From Polyangium jinanense (GTDB taxonomy: Bacteria > Myxococcota > Polyangia > Polyangiales > Polyangiaceae): DNA of 52,178 nt. The position numbers and the translations under genes were made by a program. The notes under the pieces were generated by a model, which was given only the letters and a program-made list of their open reading frames with translations, was not told where the DNA came from and ran no database searches. Location: the NCBI RefSeq assembly GCF_028435365.1, contig NZ_JAGTJJ010000069.1:1-52178 (forward strand), written 5' to 3'. Position 1 is the first letter of the stretch, and each line of letters begins with the position of its first letter. This document shows, in pieces, positions 9,153-18,121 of the stretch.

Positions 9153-9929
9153 TCAAGGCCGCGGGCCTGTGGAAACGAGCCAGGCGTGGTAGGCGCGATA
9201 GGCCGCGTGCCAGGCGGCGTGCTTCGACGCGTCCGTCTGGACGAGGCGCTCGTAGTGCCGATCGAGCTCGAATGTCTGCTCCGGCGTGAGGCGATACCGC
9301 GCGAGGATCTCGGGCCGTTTGTCCGGAGCCATCGCGAGCTCGACGGTCAAGGACGCGTGTTGTTCGAGCGTGAGCAGAGGCGGCGGCAGGCGTGGCTCGG
9401 GCTCGGCGCGGGGAGGCGTGGCGGAGGCTCGGGCGGGGGGCTCGGAACGCGCGAGCTTCGGGGGGACGAGCACGGGCTCGGCCGGTCGGATGGCGGGCAG
9501 GGCGCGCGGAGGGGTCTCGGCGGTGAGGCGCGCGGCGCGGTCACGGAGCGCGGGCGCGGCGTCGAGGCGGCGCGCCCAGAGGCGGCCGAGGCGCGAGAGA
9601 TCGGGCAGGGCGAGGCCGAGGTCGCGGAGGAGCACGAAGGGCGCAGGATGGGCGGCGTACACGGCGAGGAAGGCCACCCAGGCCTCGAGGTTCTCGTCGA
9701 GCGGGGGGACGCGCCGCGTGAGGCGATCCTCGGCCTGCGCGAGCTCGACCTCGTATGTGGCGCGGAGGGCCGTATCCCCGGCGAGCGTGATTTTCCATTG
9801 GGCGAGCGCGGCCCGGAGTTTGTTCCGGTCGAGTCCCTGGGCCGTGACGATGGCGGCCTCGGAAAAACCCTGCGCCCGCGCGGCCTCGAACGCGGCGAGC
9901 TCCGGGAGCGACATGCCCGCGCGGCGCAT
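9153..9929 (-). CDS. Hypothetical helical protein with two related modules
   Basis: The 258-residue product has no signal peptide or membrane segment. Residues about 5-65 and 190-250 look like related helical modules: both contain an L-x-x-A start, a short turn after about 20 residues, then W/Y-rich helices, the second ending AWHAAYRAYHAWL. A Pro/Ala-rich linker separates them. I do not recognise a family. Its start codon follows directly the stop of a short relic of a multicopper oxidase 3' end (9931-9978). Confidence 0.5.
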   Translation of the reverse strand: MRRAGMSLPELAAFEAARAQGFSEAAIVTAQGLDRNKLRAALAQWKITLAGDTALRATYEVELAQAEDRLTRRVPPLDENLEAWVAFLAVYAAHPAPFVLLRDLGLALPDLSRLGRLWARRLDAAPALRDRAARLTAETPPRALPAIRPAEPVLVPPKLARSEPPARASATPPRAEPEPRLPPPLLTLEQHASLTVELAMAPDKRPEILARYRLTPEQTFELDRHYERLVQTDASKHAAWHAAYRAYHAWLVSTGPRP

Positions 9930-9930
9930 C

Positions 9931-9978
9931 TCAGGGACCCGCGCCGGATCCGCCTTGCAGATCGAGCACGCCCATCAT
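9931..9978 (-). pseudogene. Relic of a multicopper oxidase 3' end
   Basis: Thirty-five nucleotides at 9944-9978 are identical to 11405-11439, which is the end of the intact multicopper oxidase gene. On the minus strand the relic reads MMGVLDLQGGSGAGP and then stops at 9931-9933, just before the start of the gene at 9929. The intact gene reads GMMGVLDLQGGSGHSAH. This is best explained as the remaining tail of a duplicated or rearranged oxidase gene. Confidence 0.6.
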
Positions 9979-10045
9979 CCGAGGGGAGCGAGGTCCGCGC
10001 ATCGGCGTGGAGCTTACCACGCTTGGACGTGCCAGCGGCTCAGAG

Positions 10046-10211
10046 GGGTTCCACAGGCGTCGTCGGCCCCAGAGAACCTCACCCCCCAACCCCCTCTCCG
10101 CGCGGCGGAGAGGGGGAATGACTCTGGATCGAGCCGGAAATTCCCTCCCTCTCCACTGTGTGGAGAGGGAGGGTTGGGGTGGGTGAGGTCCGGATGCCTG
10201 TGGAACACCCT
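10046..10211. repeat. Nested palindromic element
   Basis: Three levels of inverted repeat are nested here. Outer arms are GGTTCCACAGGC and GCCTGTGGAACA; next come ACCTCACCC...AACCC and GGGTTGGGGTGGGTGAGGT; inside are two hairpins, CCCTCTCCGC/GCGGAGAGGG (10092-10114) and a perfect 14-bp stem CCCTCCCTCTCCAC/GTGGAGAGGGAGGG with a 3-nt loop (10143-10173). This is unrelated in sequence to the R1-R7 family. No gene is seen between 9979 and 10598. Confidence 0.75.
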
Positions 10212-10237
10212 CTTAGGTAGAGGTCCCCGTTTTCGTT

Positions 10238-10598
10238 GACGAAGTCGTCGTCGGGTGTCGACGAAGTCGTCGTCGGGTGTCGACGATGTCGTCGTCGGGT
10301 GTCGACGATGTCGTCGTCGGGTGTCGACGATGTCGCGTAGGCCGTCGACGAGGTCGCCGAGGGCGTCGACGAGGTCGCCGAGGCCGTCGACGATGTCCTG
10401 GAGGGCGTCGATGATGTCCTGGAGGGCGTCGATGATGTCCTGGAGGGCGTCGACGATGTCCTAGAGGGCGTCGACGATGTCCTGGAGGGCGTCGATGATG
10501 TCGCGGAGGTCGGCGACGAAGTCGTGGAGGTCGGCGACGAAGTCGTGGAGGGGGTCGACGATGTCGTGGAGGACGTCGACGAGGTCGTGGAGGCTCCC
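10238..10598. repeat. 21/22-bp minisatellite, 17 units
   Basis: Four 22-nt units of the form GACGAWGTCGTCGTCGGGTGTC are followed by thirteen 21-nt units such as GACGATGTCCTGGAGGGCGTC. The array ends at 10598, exactly one base before the stop codon of the minus-strand gene at 10599. In one minus-strand frame the 21-nt units encode the amphipathic heptad LQDIVDA, but that frame has a TAG in one unit (near 10460) and no start codon, so it is not a working gene. Confidence 0.9.
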
Positions 10599-11060
10599 TC
10601 ACCCCGCGGGCCGCGCGCGGCGCTTCGCTCGGCAAAGGGCGAGCGCGGCCAGGGCGACGGTGATCCCGAGCGGCGCGCCTTCGTTCGAGCTTCCCGCGGC
10701 GGACACGGAGCAGCCCTTTTTCTCGGCCACGGACGCGGTCGCGGCGGACGGCGTAGGCGCCGGCGTTTTTGCGTCGGCGGGCTGCGGGGTCGCGGTCTTC
10801 GCCCCCGTCGGGGCATTCGCGCCCGCCACGCAGCGGAGCCGCTGCCGCCCCCCGAGGGCCTCGGAGGCGACGCACGTGCCGGCCGCGCCTGCGGGCTCGG
10901 CGCACGCATCACCGGCGGCCTTGTTTTGACAGGCCTCTTCCGCCGGTCCGATCAAGTCCGCGGCCGCGGAGGCGGGGCCGACGAGCACGGCGATCGCGAG
11001 GAGAGCGCCGGAAAGCCGGCACGCGAGGGAGCGTTTGTCCTGGGCAATGGGAGCGTGCAT
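10599..11060 (-). CDS. Exported protein with MYXO-CTERM-like tail
   Basis: The 153-residue product has an N-terminal signal peptide (ALLAIAVLVGPASAAAD), a central Cys-containing domain (about residues 35-75, with CQNKAAGDACAEP and CVASEAL), a Pro/Ala/Thr linker and a C-terminal sorting-like signal: GCSVSAAGSS, a hydrophobic helix, then a basic tail CRAKRRARPAG. That tail has the layout of myxobacterial C-terminal sorting signals. The open frame extends upstream to 11315, but the ATG at 11060 is chosen because the signal peptide begins there and a GAGG precedes it. The 21-bp minisatellite begins right after its stop. Confidence 0.65.
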   Translation of the reverse strand: MHAPIAQDKRSLACRLSGALLAIAVLVGPASAAADLIGPAEEACQNKAAGDACAEPAGAAGTCVASEALGGRQRLRCVAGANAPTGAKTATPQPADAKTPAPTPSAATASVAEKKGCSVSAAGSSNEGAPLGITVALAALALCRAKRRARPAG

Positions 11061-11388
11061 CCTGCACACCTCGCTCCTTCGCCCGGCGAAGTCAAGGGTG
11101 ACGGTGCGCGTCATGACAGGGCGGCACGGTCCGGGCCCGCTGCTTCGACGCGTGCGGGCTGCGCGGGGACGTCTTCTCCCTCCTCGCCGCCGTTCATCGG
11201 CTCGCCCTGCCTGGGGACTTCCGACGGAGAGCCGAGCGAGATCGAACTCGAAGCGCTGGGCGCGGAGAACCAGATTGAAAACGCGGACGCGTACCTCGTT
11301 GGCGCGCGCGAGCATCTCGCGCCGTCCCTCGGCGGCCTTCCCGCCGGCCGCGCCCGCAAGGCCGCGAAGTCCCCTGGAGGCCGATCCG
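11061..11388 (-). other. Gap with a possible gene remnant
   Basis: This 328-nt stretch between the oxidase stop and the exported protein is open in one minus-strand frame. Its middle reads MLARANEVRVRVFNLVLRAQ, with a helical, charged character a little like the last helix of TolC-type efflux proteins. The downstream part is Arg-rich and unconvincing. It may be the decayed tail of an outer-membrane efflux gene, or not coding at all. Confidence 0.2.
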
Positions 11389-12864
11389 TCAGTGCGCGGA
11401 ATGCCCGGATCCGCCTTGCAGATCGAGCACGCCCATCATGCCGGCGTCGGCGTGATCGAGTATGTGGCAATGGAACATCCACATCCCCGGCCGATCATCG
11501 TATCGCACGGCGAAACGGCCCGTTCCGTCGACGGGCACGTTGACCGTGTCTTTCCACTCCATCGGGTGGAGCGGGGCGAGCGACTCGTCGAGCGGCTGGA
11601 AGAAGAAGCCGTGCAAATGGAACGGGTGGGCGAAATCCATCGTGTTTTTCACGGTCCACACCTGCGTCTCGCCGACCGTCGCCGGGATGGGCGCGGCCTC
11701 CCACGAGGGCACGCCGTTGATGCCCATCACCATCTTGCCGTCGATCTCGCCTTGCGTGAGCTCCAGCGCGATGGGCGTGGCGCCCGCGAGATCCAGCGGT
11801 GTGATCACGCGATCCGTCTTCGGCCGCGGCGTTTCCGTGACCTCGGCCTCGTCCGAGAGGCGCACACGAAAGACCTCTTCCTCGGGCCGATTGAACGTCG
11901 TTCCGTAGCCGCGATCGTAGGGCACCCAGCGCACCGAGAGCGTCGATCCGGGCGCGCCGCGGGGCACGACCATCACGTCGGCGCGCTCGCCAGGCGTGAG
12001 CACGATCGCCGCGGACTCCACGGGTTTTTCCATGAAGCCGCCGTCGCCGCCGAAACGCGTGAAGGTGTGCTCCTTCATCGCGAGCTGGAAATACCGGCTC
12101 TTTGCGGCGTTCACGATCCGCCAGCGTTGCCTCCGGCCGGCGCGCGCCTGGATTACCGGGTTCTTCTTCCCATTCACGAGCAAGAGATCCCCCTCGCGCC
12201 CGAAGAGCGTGCCGAAATCGAGGCCCGTCTGCGGATCCTGGAGCGAGCCGTCGTCTTTGATCGCGATGTCCGAGAGCACGAGCACGAGCTCGTCGCCGAT
12301 GTCCGCGGGTTCGTCGGGAGCGTCGACGAGCAGCGCGCCGTAGAGGCCGAAGCCGAGCTGCGCGGCCGAATGCACGTGCGGGTGGTACCAGTACAATCCC
12401 GCGTCGGGCAGGACGAAATCGTAGGTGAACGTCTCGCCCGGCTGGATCTCCGGCTGGCTGTGCCCCGCCGCCCCGTCCATCGCCGCCGGGATGCGTAATC
12501 CGTGCCAGTGGATCGTCGTCGGCTCGGGCAGCGCGTTACGGAAATGCACGATCAGCCGATCGCCGACGGTCGCCCGGATGAACGGCCCCGGGATGCTGCC
12601 GTCGTACGTCCACGCGGGCGTCTTCGTGCCGGCGCGCAGCTCGAGCTCCTCGATGCGTGCTTCGAGGTCCATCTCGAAGGTCCGCGGGTCGGCGTTCTTG
12701 TCCACCGCCGGGCGCATCGCGACCGCGGAATCCCAGCCCTCCGGCTGCGCGCCGGCCTCCGGGCCGCCGCACCCGGCGAGGCCGAGGAGCCCGAGGAGCA
12801 CGATCGTCGCTCGGCGACGGAGGAGAGGCGTTTTCCGGGGCGTAGCGAGGGGGAGCGTCGACAT
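11389..12864 (-). CDS. Multicopper oxidase lipoprotein (laccase/CopA-like)
   Basis: The 491-residue product has all four copper-ligand motifs of multicopper oxidases in order: IHWHG, WYHPHVHS, HPFHLHG and HCHILDHADAGMM. This predicts a type 1 copper site and a trinuclear cluster, hence oxidation of phenols, Cu(I) or other metals with reduction of oxygen to water. The N-terminus is a signal peptide with lipobox LLGLAGC, so it is a periplasmic or outer-membrane lipoprotein. The start is placed at the ATG at 12864; the longer frame to 13002 overlaps the divergent gene's upstream region. A relic of its 3' end lies at 9931-9978, and a second, longer oxidase is at 27872. Confidence 0.93.
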   Translation of the reverse strand: MSTLPLATPRKTPLLRRRATIVLLGLLGLAGCGGPEAGAQPEGWDSAVAMRPAVDKNADPRTFEMDLEARIEELELRAGTKTPAWTYDGSIPGPFIRATVGDRLIVHFRNALPEPTTIHWHGLRIPAAMDGAAGHSQPEIQPGETFTYDFVLPDAGLYWYHPHVHSAAQLGFGLYGALLVDAPDEPADIGDELVLVLSDIAIKDDGSLQDPQTGLDFGTLFGREGDLLLVNGKKNPVIQARAGRRQRWRIVNAAKSRYFQLAMKEHTFTRFGGDGGFMEKPVESAAIVLTPGERADVMVVPRGAPGSTLSVRWVPYDRGYGTTFNRPEEEVFRVRLSDEAEVTETPRPKTDRVITPLDLAGATPIALELTQGEIDGKMVMGINGVPSWEAAPIPATVGETQVWTVKNTMDFAHPFHLHGFFFQPLDESLAPLHPMEWKDTVNVPVDGTGRFAVRYDDRPGMWMFHCHILDHADAGMMGVLDLQGGSGHSAH

Positions 12865-12959
12865 CAGGGGCGAGCATCCGCCGAGCCCCTCACGAATGCA
12901 AGTCGCGGCGCGCCTTCGTGTCTTGCGAGCGAAAGGCATCTGCTCGTAGGATGCCCAGG

Positions 12960-15530
12960 ATGTCCGTCCACGTCTCCGGCTCGGCCCTCGGGCCTCGCCC
13001 AAAGCGCCGCTCGCTCATCGCGCGACGGGCGCAGGCGTGGACGATCGTGAGCGTTTGGCTGTCCGTCCTGCTGCTCACGTACGGGTGCGTCTCGCCTGAC
13101 CGGCCGTACGGCAAGGGGCCTCCCGACGCGGGCGAGGGCGGCGCGGCAGGGCAGGGCGGCGCCGGCGGCGTAGGCGGCGAAGGCGGCGGCGCGATCGGCG
13201 AGCCTTGCAGCGACGACCTCGCGTGTGGATCCGGCTTCTGCGTGGACAACGTCTGCTGCGACGCCGCGTGCACCGGGACGTGCGAGGCGTGCAGCGCGGC
13301 GCACACGGGCCAGCCGAACGGCATGTGCGCGCCCGTGCTCGCGGACATCGATCCCGAGAGCGAGTGCCCCGACGACGGCGCGGAGTCCTGCGGGCGCAAT
13401 GGCTCGTGCGACGGGAGCCGCGCGTGCGCGCTCTACGTGCTCGGGACCGAGTGCGCGGCGCAGACCTGCGACGGACAAACCAAAACGCTCGCGAAGACCT
13501 GCGACGGCCAAGGGGCGTGCGTGGACACGGGCACGGTCGATTGCGCGCCGCACGCCTGCAAGGGCAACGTCTGCGCGAGCGACTGTGGCAACGACGGCGA
13601 CTGCGCTGCTGGAAAATACTGCGACAACGCCACCGGCGAATGCCTCGACAAGAAGGCCGTCGGCGAGGCGTGCCAGACGACCAAGTCGAACCAGTGCCAG
13701 AGCGGCTTTTGCGCGGACGGCATCTGCTGCGACAAGGCCTGCGACGGCGTGTGCGAGGCGTGCAGCGCGGCGCTCACGGGCGGCGCGAACGGCACATGCG
13801 CGGCGTCGCTCGGAGGCACCGATCCGCATGGCGATTGCCCCGATCAGGGCGCGGGCTCGTGCGGGACCGACGGCACGTGTGACGGGGAGAGCGCCTGCCG
13901 TCACTACCCGGCGGGCACGATCTGCGCGCCGGGCGGCTGCGCGGCCGGCGTGCAGACGAACCCCGATACCTGCGACGGCGTGGGGAGCTGCGTCGACATG
14001 GGCACCGCGAGCTGCGCGCCGTACGCGTGCAGCGGCGACGTCTGCGCCTCGATGTGCGCGTTCGATCTCCAGTGCGCGACGGGCCAGTACTGCGCTCTGG
14101 GCGCGTGCCTGCCGAAGAAGATGCAGGGCGCGAGCTGCGGGGGCGCGAACGAGTGCGCGAGCGGCTTCTGCGTCGACGGCGTCTGCTGCAACTCGGCCTG
14201 CGGCAGTGCTTGCCAGGCGTGCTCGACGTTGAAGAAGGGCTCGGGCGCGAACGGTGTCTGCGGATCCATCGCGGCCGGGACCGATCCGGACAGCGAGTGC
14301 CTCGATGAAGGCGCGCCCTCGTGCGGGACGAACGGCGTCTGCAACGGCGCGGGCGCCTGCCAGCTCTACGCCGCGGGCACGGTCTGCGTCGGATCGAGCT
14401 GCACGGGCGGGACGCAGACGAACGCCGACACCTGCAACGGCATGGGCGCGTGCGTCGACGGCGGCACGAAGGCCTGCGCGCCCTACGTCTGCGGCGGAGG
14501 GAGCTGCAAGCAGGCGTGCGTGGGCGACAGCGACTGCACGGCGGGCAGCGCCTGCGTGAACGGCGTCTGCGGCACGAAAAAGCCCCTCGGCGCGGTCTGC
14601 ACGCAGGCGAACGAGTGCCAGAGTGGCTTCTGCGTCGACGGCGTCTGCTGCGACACGACCTGCTCCGGCCTCTGCCAGGCTTGCTCGAAAACGAAGAAGG
14701 GCGGCGGCACGACCGACGGCACGTGCGGCGTGATCCTGGTCGGCACCGATCCGGATAGCGAGTGCAGCGAGCAGAGCGTGGTGACGTGCGGGACGAACGG
14801 CTTCTGCAGCGGCACGGGGAGCTGCCAGCTCTACCCCGCGGGCACCGCGTGCGTCGCGGCGTCGTGCATGGGCTCGACGTTCGTGAAGGCCGACACGTGC
14901 AACGGCATGGGCGCGTGCATCGACGGCGGCACGACGAACTGCTCTCCCTACGCCTGCAGCATGGCCTCTTGCAAGGTCACGTGCGCCGCCGACGCGGACT
15001 GCGTCTCGACGTTCTACTGCGCGGGAGCGCAAGGCTGTATCGCGAAGAAGAACACGGGCTCGACGTGCGCCGCCGCGAACGAGTGCGCGAGCGGCTACTG
15101 CGTCGACGGCGTCTGCTGCTCCACCGCGTGCACGGGCCTCTGCCAGGCGTGCTCGACGGCGAAAAAAGGCGGCACCAACGGCGTCTGCGGCAGCATCACG
15201 ACCGGCACCGATCCGGACAACGAGTGCGCCGCCGCGGCGGCTTCGACCTGCGGCACGACCGGTTTCTGCGCCGCCGGTGCTTGCCAGCTCTACACGTCGA
15301 GCACGGTGTGCGTCGCGGCGAGCTGCACGAACGGCGTCGAGAGCACGGTCGACATGTGTAGCGGGTCCGGCATGTGTGTCGACAGCGGCACGAAGTCCTG
15401 TAGTCCCTACGTCTGCGGCACGACGTCCTGCAAGACGACCTGCGCGGTGCCCGCGGATTGCGTGACCGGCTACGTCTGCTCGGCGGGCACGTGCGTGGTC
15501 GGGATAGCCCCCTCCGGCGGAGCGCGATGA
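12960..15530 (+). CDS. Cys-rich tandem-repeat lipoprotein
   Basis: This 856-residue protein has a signal peptide with lipobox-like LLLTYGC, a Gly-rich linker, and then five tandem repeats of about 140-150 residues. Each repeat contains a version of FCVDGVCC followed by ACxGxCxAC, GTDPDSEC, a CGTNG turn, a Gln-Leu-Tyr (QLY)-containing strand and a CVDxGTKxC segment. The very high, evenly spaced cysteine content predicts many disulfides in a rod-like extracellular protein. An in-frame ATG at 12951 is an alternative start. Its stop overlaps the start of the Ser/Thr kinase (ATGA), so the two are translationally coupled. It could be the external partner or sensor for the kinase (inference). Confidence 0.85.
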   Translation: MSVHVSGSALGPRPKRRSLIARRAQAWTIVSVWLSVLLLTYGCVSPDRPYGKGPPDAGEGGAAGQGGAGGVGGEGGGAIGEPCSDDLACGSGFCVDNVCCDAACTGTCEACSAAHTGQPNGMCAPVLADIDPESECPDDGAESCGRNGSCDGSRACALYVLGTECAAQTCDGQTKTLAKTCDGQGACVDTGTVDCAPHACKGNVCASDCGNDGDCAAGKYCDNATGECLDKKAVGEACQTTKSNQCQSGFCADGICCDKACDGVCEACSAALTGGANGTCAASLGGTDPHGDCPDQGAGSCGTDGTCDGESACRHYPAGTICAPGGCAAGVQTNPDTCDGVGSCVDMGTASCAPYACSGDVCASMCAFDLQCATGQYCALGACLPKKMQGASCGGANECASGFCVDGVCCNSACGSACQACSTLKKGSGANGVCGSIAAGTDPDSECLDEGAPSCGTNGVCNGAGACQLYAAGTVCVGSSCTGGTQTNADTCNGMGACVDGGTKACAPYVCGGGSCKQACVGDSDCTAGSACVNGVCGTKKPLGAVCTQANECQSGFCVDGVCCDTTCSGLCQACSKTKKGGGTTDGTCGVILVGTDPDSECSEQSVVTCGTNGFCSGTGSCQLYPAGTACVAASCMGSTFVKADTCNGMGACIDGGTTNCSPYACSMASCKVTCAADADCVSTFYCAGAQGCIAKKNTGSTCAAANECASGYCVDGVCCSTACTGLCQACSTAKKGGTNGVCGSITTGTDPDNECAAAAASTCGTTGFCAAGACQLYTSSTVCVAASCTNGVESTVDMCSGSGMCVDSGTKSCSPYVCGTTSCKTTCAVPADCVTGYVCSAGTCVVGIAPSGGAR

Positions 15531-16957
15531 AGCTCGAAGAAGGCGCGATCCTCGACGAGAAATACCGCATCGTCCGCATGCTCGGGCGCGGCGGGATGGG
15601 CGTCGTGTACGTCGCCGAGAACCTCCGGGTGAAGCGCCAGGTCGCCATCAAGGTGCTCTCACGCGCCGCGACGGAGCTACACGGCGACGCGCTCATGCGC
15701 TTCGAACGCGAGGCCCAGGCGGCCGGGCAGATCGGCTCCGATCACATCGTCGAGGTCCTCGACATGGGCACCACCGAGGCGGGCGATCGCTTCATGGTGA
15801 TGGAGCTGCTCGAGGGCGAGACGCTGAAGGAGCGCGCCAAGCGCGGGCGGATCTCGATCGACAAGATCGTCGAGCTCTTCCGGCAGATCCTCGACGGCCT
15901 CGAGGCCGCGCACGCCGCGGGCATCATCCATCGCGACCTCAAGCCCGACAACGTCTTCCTCCAGAAGAAACGGGCTGGATACGACGACTGGGTGAAGATC
16001 CTCGACTTCGGCATCTCGAAGTTCTCGGGCATGTCCGGCGAAGCCGAGCAGCACACGCGCACGGGCGTCGTGATGGGCACGCCCTTCTACATGAGCCCCG
16101 AGCAGGCCCGCGCCGCGAGCTCGGTCGATGCGCGCAGCGATCTCTACTCCATCACCGTGATGCTCTACGAGATGCTCACGGGCCAGGTGCCCTTCCGCGG
16201 CGAGACGTTCGCCGAGCTGATGTTCAAGATCGTCTTCGAGCCGCAGCCGCACCCGAAGTCCGTGAGCCCGATGCTCGACGACGAGATCTGCGGCATCGTG
16301 GTCAAAGGCATGAACCGCGACCCGGCCGCGCGTTTCCAGAACGCCGGTGAGTTCCGCGCCGCGCTCGTCGCCTGGGAGGAGAAACGCGCGGCCGGGCAGC
16401 TCAAGCGTTCGCCGCTCGCCTCGATCTCCGAGCTGTCCTTGCCGCCGTCGCCTCTCTCCTTCGTGTTCACGCCCGAGCCTCCGCCGGTCTCGACGCCGCT
16501 CGGCGCCTCGGCCGTCGTAAGTCCGCCGAGCAGCCCCTCCGACCCGGGTTCGTCGCCGAACAGCGCCTCGCAGACGCGGCAAACCTGGGCGCAGAGCGAG
16601 CGCGCCTCGGTGCCCGCGGGCAAACGCAAGGGAGGGATCGTCGCGGTGGGTCTGGCGGCCGTGGTCGTCGTGTCGGCCGTGGCCGCGTACATGCTGCTGC
16701 GCAGCAAAGCCGTGGCGCCCGAGCTCCCGCCGAGCGTCGCCGCCGCGCCTGCACCCACGCCCGAGCCCGAAAAGACCGCGCCGGCTCCCTCGGCCTCGAT
16801 GGCCACGCCCGCGCCTCCGCCGAGCGCCTCCGCCGCGTCCTCGGCCGACGTCGGGGGCAAACCCGCGACGTCGAGCGCCGCGCCTGGCGCGCCGATGCAA
16901 GGGTCGTCCACGAAGAAGAGCGTGACGAAGAAGATCGTCACGGACTACGGGTACTGA
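15527..16957 (+). CDS. Membrane-anchored Ser/Thr protein kinase
   Basis: The 476-residue protein is a Hanks-type kinase. Visible motifs are LGRGGMGVVY (residues 19-28, ATP loop), Lys42 in VAIKVL, HRDLKPDN (135-142) with the catalytic Asp137, DFG (160-162) and GTPFYMSPEQ in the activation segment. All key residues are intact, so activity is expected. A Pro/Ser-rich linker leads to one transmembrane helix (GIVAVGLAAVVVVSAVAAYM), after which a Pro/Ala-rich tail ends in KKIVTDYGY. The kinase is therefore cytosolic with a short outer tail. It overlaps the Cys-rich lipoprotein gene by four bases. Confidence 0.95.
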   Translation: MKLEEGAILDEKYRIVRMLGRGGMGVVYVAENLRVKRQVAIKVLSRAATELHGDALMRFEREAQAAGQIGSDHIVEVLDMGTTEAGDRFMVMELLEGETLKERAKRGRISIDKIVELFRQILDGLEAAHAAGIIHRDLKPDNVFLQKKRAGYDDWVKILDFGISKFSGMSGEAEQHTRTGVVMGTPFYMSPEQARAASSVDARSDLYSITVMLYEMLTGQVPFRGETFAELMFKIVFEPQPHPKSVSPMLDDEICGIVVKGMNRDPAARFQNAGEFRAALVAWEEKRAAGQLKRSPLASISELSLPPSPLSFVFTPEPPPVSTPLGASAVVSPPSSPSDPGSSPNSASQTRQTWAQSERASVPAGKRKGGIVAVGLAAVVVVSAVAAYMLLRSKAVAPELPPSVAAAPAPTPEPEKTAPAPSASMATPAPPPSASAASSADVGGKPATSSAAPGAPMQGSSTKKSVTKKIVTDYGY

Positions 16958-16978
16958 GCCGGGTTCGCCCCGTAAAAC

Positions 16979-18022
16979 CTAAAAGCGACCGACCACGCCG
17001 CCGCCTTGCGGCGCGATCCACGGGGTCACGAAGGCCTTCGCCTGCGCCTTCCCGGGCGATCGTTTCGAGACGACGAACAGCACGATGCCCGTGACCGTCA
17101 ATGCCCCGCCCGCGGCGAGGCCGATGATCCCGATGTTTCCTTTCTTGTTCGCATCGTCGTCGAGCGCGCGCACCTCGTCCGCCGGCGGACCCCAGCATCC
17201 GACGCCGCACGCGTCGAACGTCTCGTCCGCCTCGGCGCGCTTCGCCAGCGACAGCCCCCCAAAAACGCCTCCGGCCCCGAGCCCCGCCACGCCGAGCCCC
17301 ATCAGCACGACGCCCGCGATCCGCCCCGGGCTCGTCTTCCCCGACGGCTGCTCGCGCCCCTCGCTGGGCCCCGTCGGCCCCAAGGGCCGCGGCACCGGCG
17401 TGATCGGACCGGCGCTCGCGACGGGCGCGAGTTCCAGCACCACGGCCGCTTTTTCGCCTTCCTTGACGGTCACGCTCTTCTCGGGCGCCGCCATGCCCTC
17501 GGCCGTCGCGCGGAGGACGTGCGTGCCCGGATCGATCGGGCTCGGGATGCCGATCAGCGCCGCGGGGAGCGGCTTGTCGTCGAGCGTGACGACGACGTTT
17601 TTCGCCTCGGGCGTGGTGCTCACCTGGAGGGAAGGGATCCGCGGGGAGAGCTCGGCGAGCTCTTTTTCCGCGTCGACCTTGGCGAGCTTGAACGCGGCGG
17701 GCGCCTTCGGGGCGAGCTCCTCGCGCACGATGGAGTGGTAGGCCTCCTTCGCGAGGACGAGCTTTCCGAGGGCCACGTACGAGCGCGCGAGCATGAGCAC
17801 GTGGGTGGGCGCGTGGAAGAGCGACTCGGCGCGCAGGAACATGTCGACGGCTTCGTCGTAGCGCGACTCCTTGAACGCGTTCGTGCCCTTCTCGGCGGCG
17901 GCGCGGGCGCCGGCTTTCGCCTCGGCGGTCGCGGTGGGCTCCTCGGCGCGGACGCGCGGGGGCGCGAGCGTGGCGCTCACGAAGAGGCCTGCTGCGAGGA
18001 GGGCGCGGGCGCCGAGCTTCAT
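16979..18022 (-). CDS. Periplasmic TPR and PEGA-like protein
   Basis: The 347-residue product has a signal peptide, then TPR-like helices with ESRYDEAVDMFLRAESL and ALGKLVLAKEAYHSIVREEL. A PEGA-like beta segment follows (about residues 130-200: PSLQVSTTPEAKNVVVTLDD and GTHVLRATAEGM). The C-terminal third has two hydrophobic helices flanking a short loop with two cysteines. This layout is common in myxobacterial envelope proteins next to Ser/Thr kinases. It converges on the kinase gene, with a 21-nt gap. The exact role is unknown. Confidence 0.65.
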   Translation of the reverse strand: MKLGARALLAAGLFVSATLAPPRVRAEEPTATAEAKAGARAAAEKGTNAFKESRYDEAVDMFLRAESLFHAPTHVLMLARSYVALGKLVLAKEAYHSIVREELAPKAPAAFKLAKVDAEKELAELSPRIPSLQVSTTPEAKNVVVTLDDKPLPAALIGIPSPIDPGTHVLRATAEGMAAPEKSVTVKEGEKAAVVLELAPVASAGPITPVPRPLGPTGPSEGREQPSGKTSPGRIAGVVLMGLGVAGLGAGGVFGGLSLAKRAEADETFDACGVGCWGPPADEVRALDDDANKKGNIGIIGLAAGGALTVTGIVLFVVSKRSPGKAQAKAFVTPWIAPQGGGVVGRF

Positions 18023-18121
18023 GGGAGGGGCGAGTCTACGTGACGAGGCGCGGATCTGGCAAATTGTCCTTTACGGGGCGCTGTGGCGGTGCGAAAACAT
18101 GCAATTGCAGAGGTGCCGGGT

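Noticed and set aside
10238..10598. CRISPR array
   Set aside because: Units of 21-22 nt tandem without unique spacers are a minisatellite, not direct repeats separated by spacers.
10079..10912. Minus-strand frames across the 21-bp array coding Ser/Thr/Arg repeats
   Set aside because: They are read-through of the minisatellite in frames without a start codon or with composition that comes from the repeat.
18083..18121. GTG start for the first lipoprotein of the pair
   Set aside because: It has no ribosome site and would put extra residues before the signal peptide. The ATG at 18122 has GAGG eight bases upstream.
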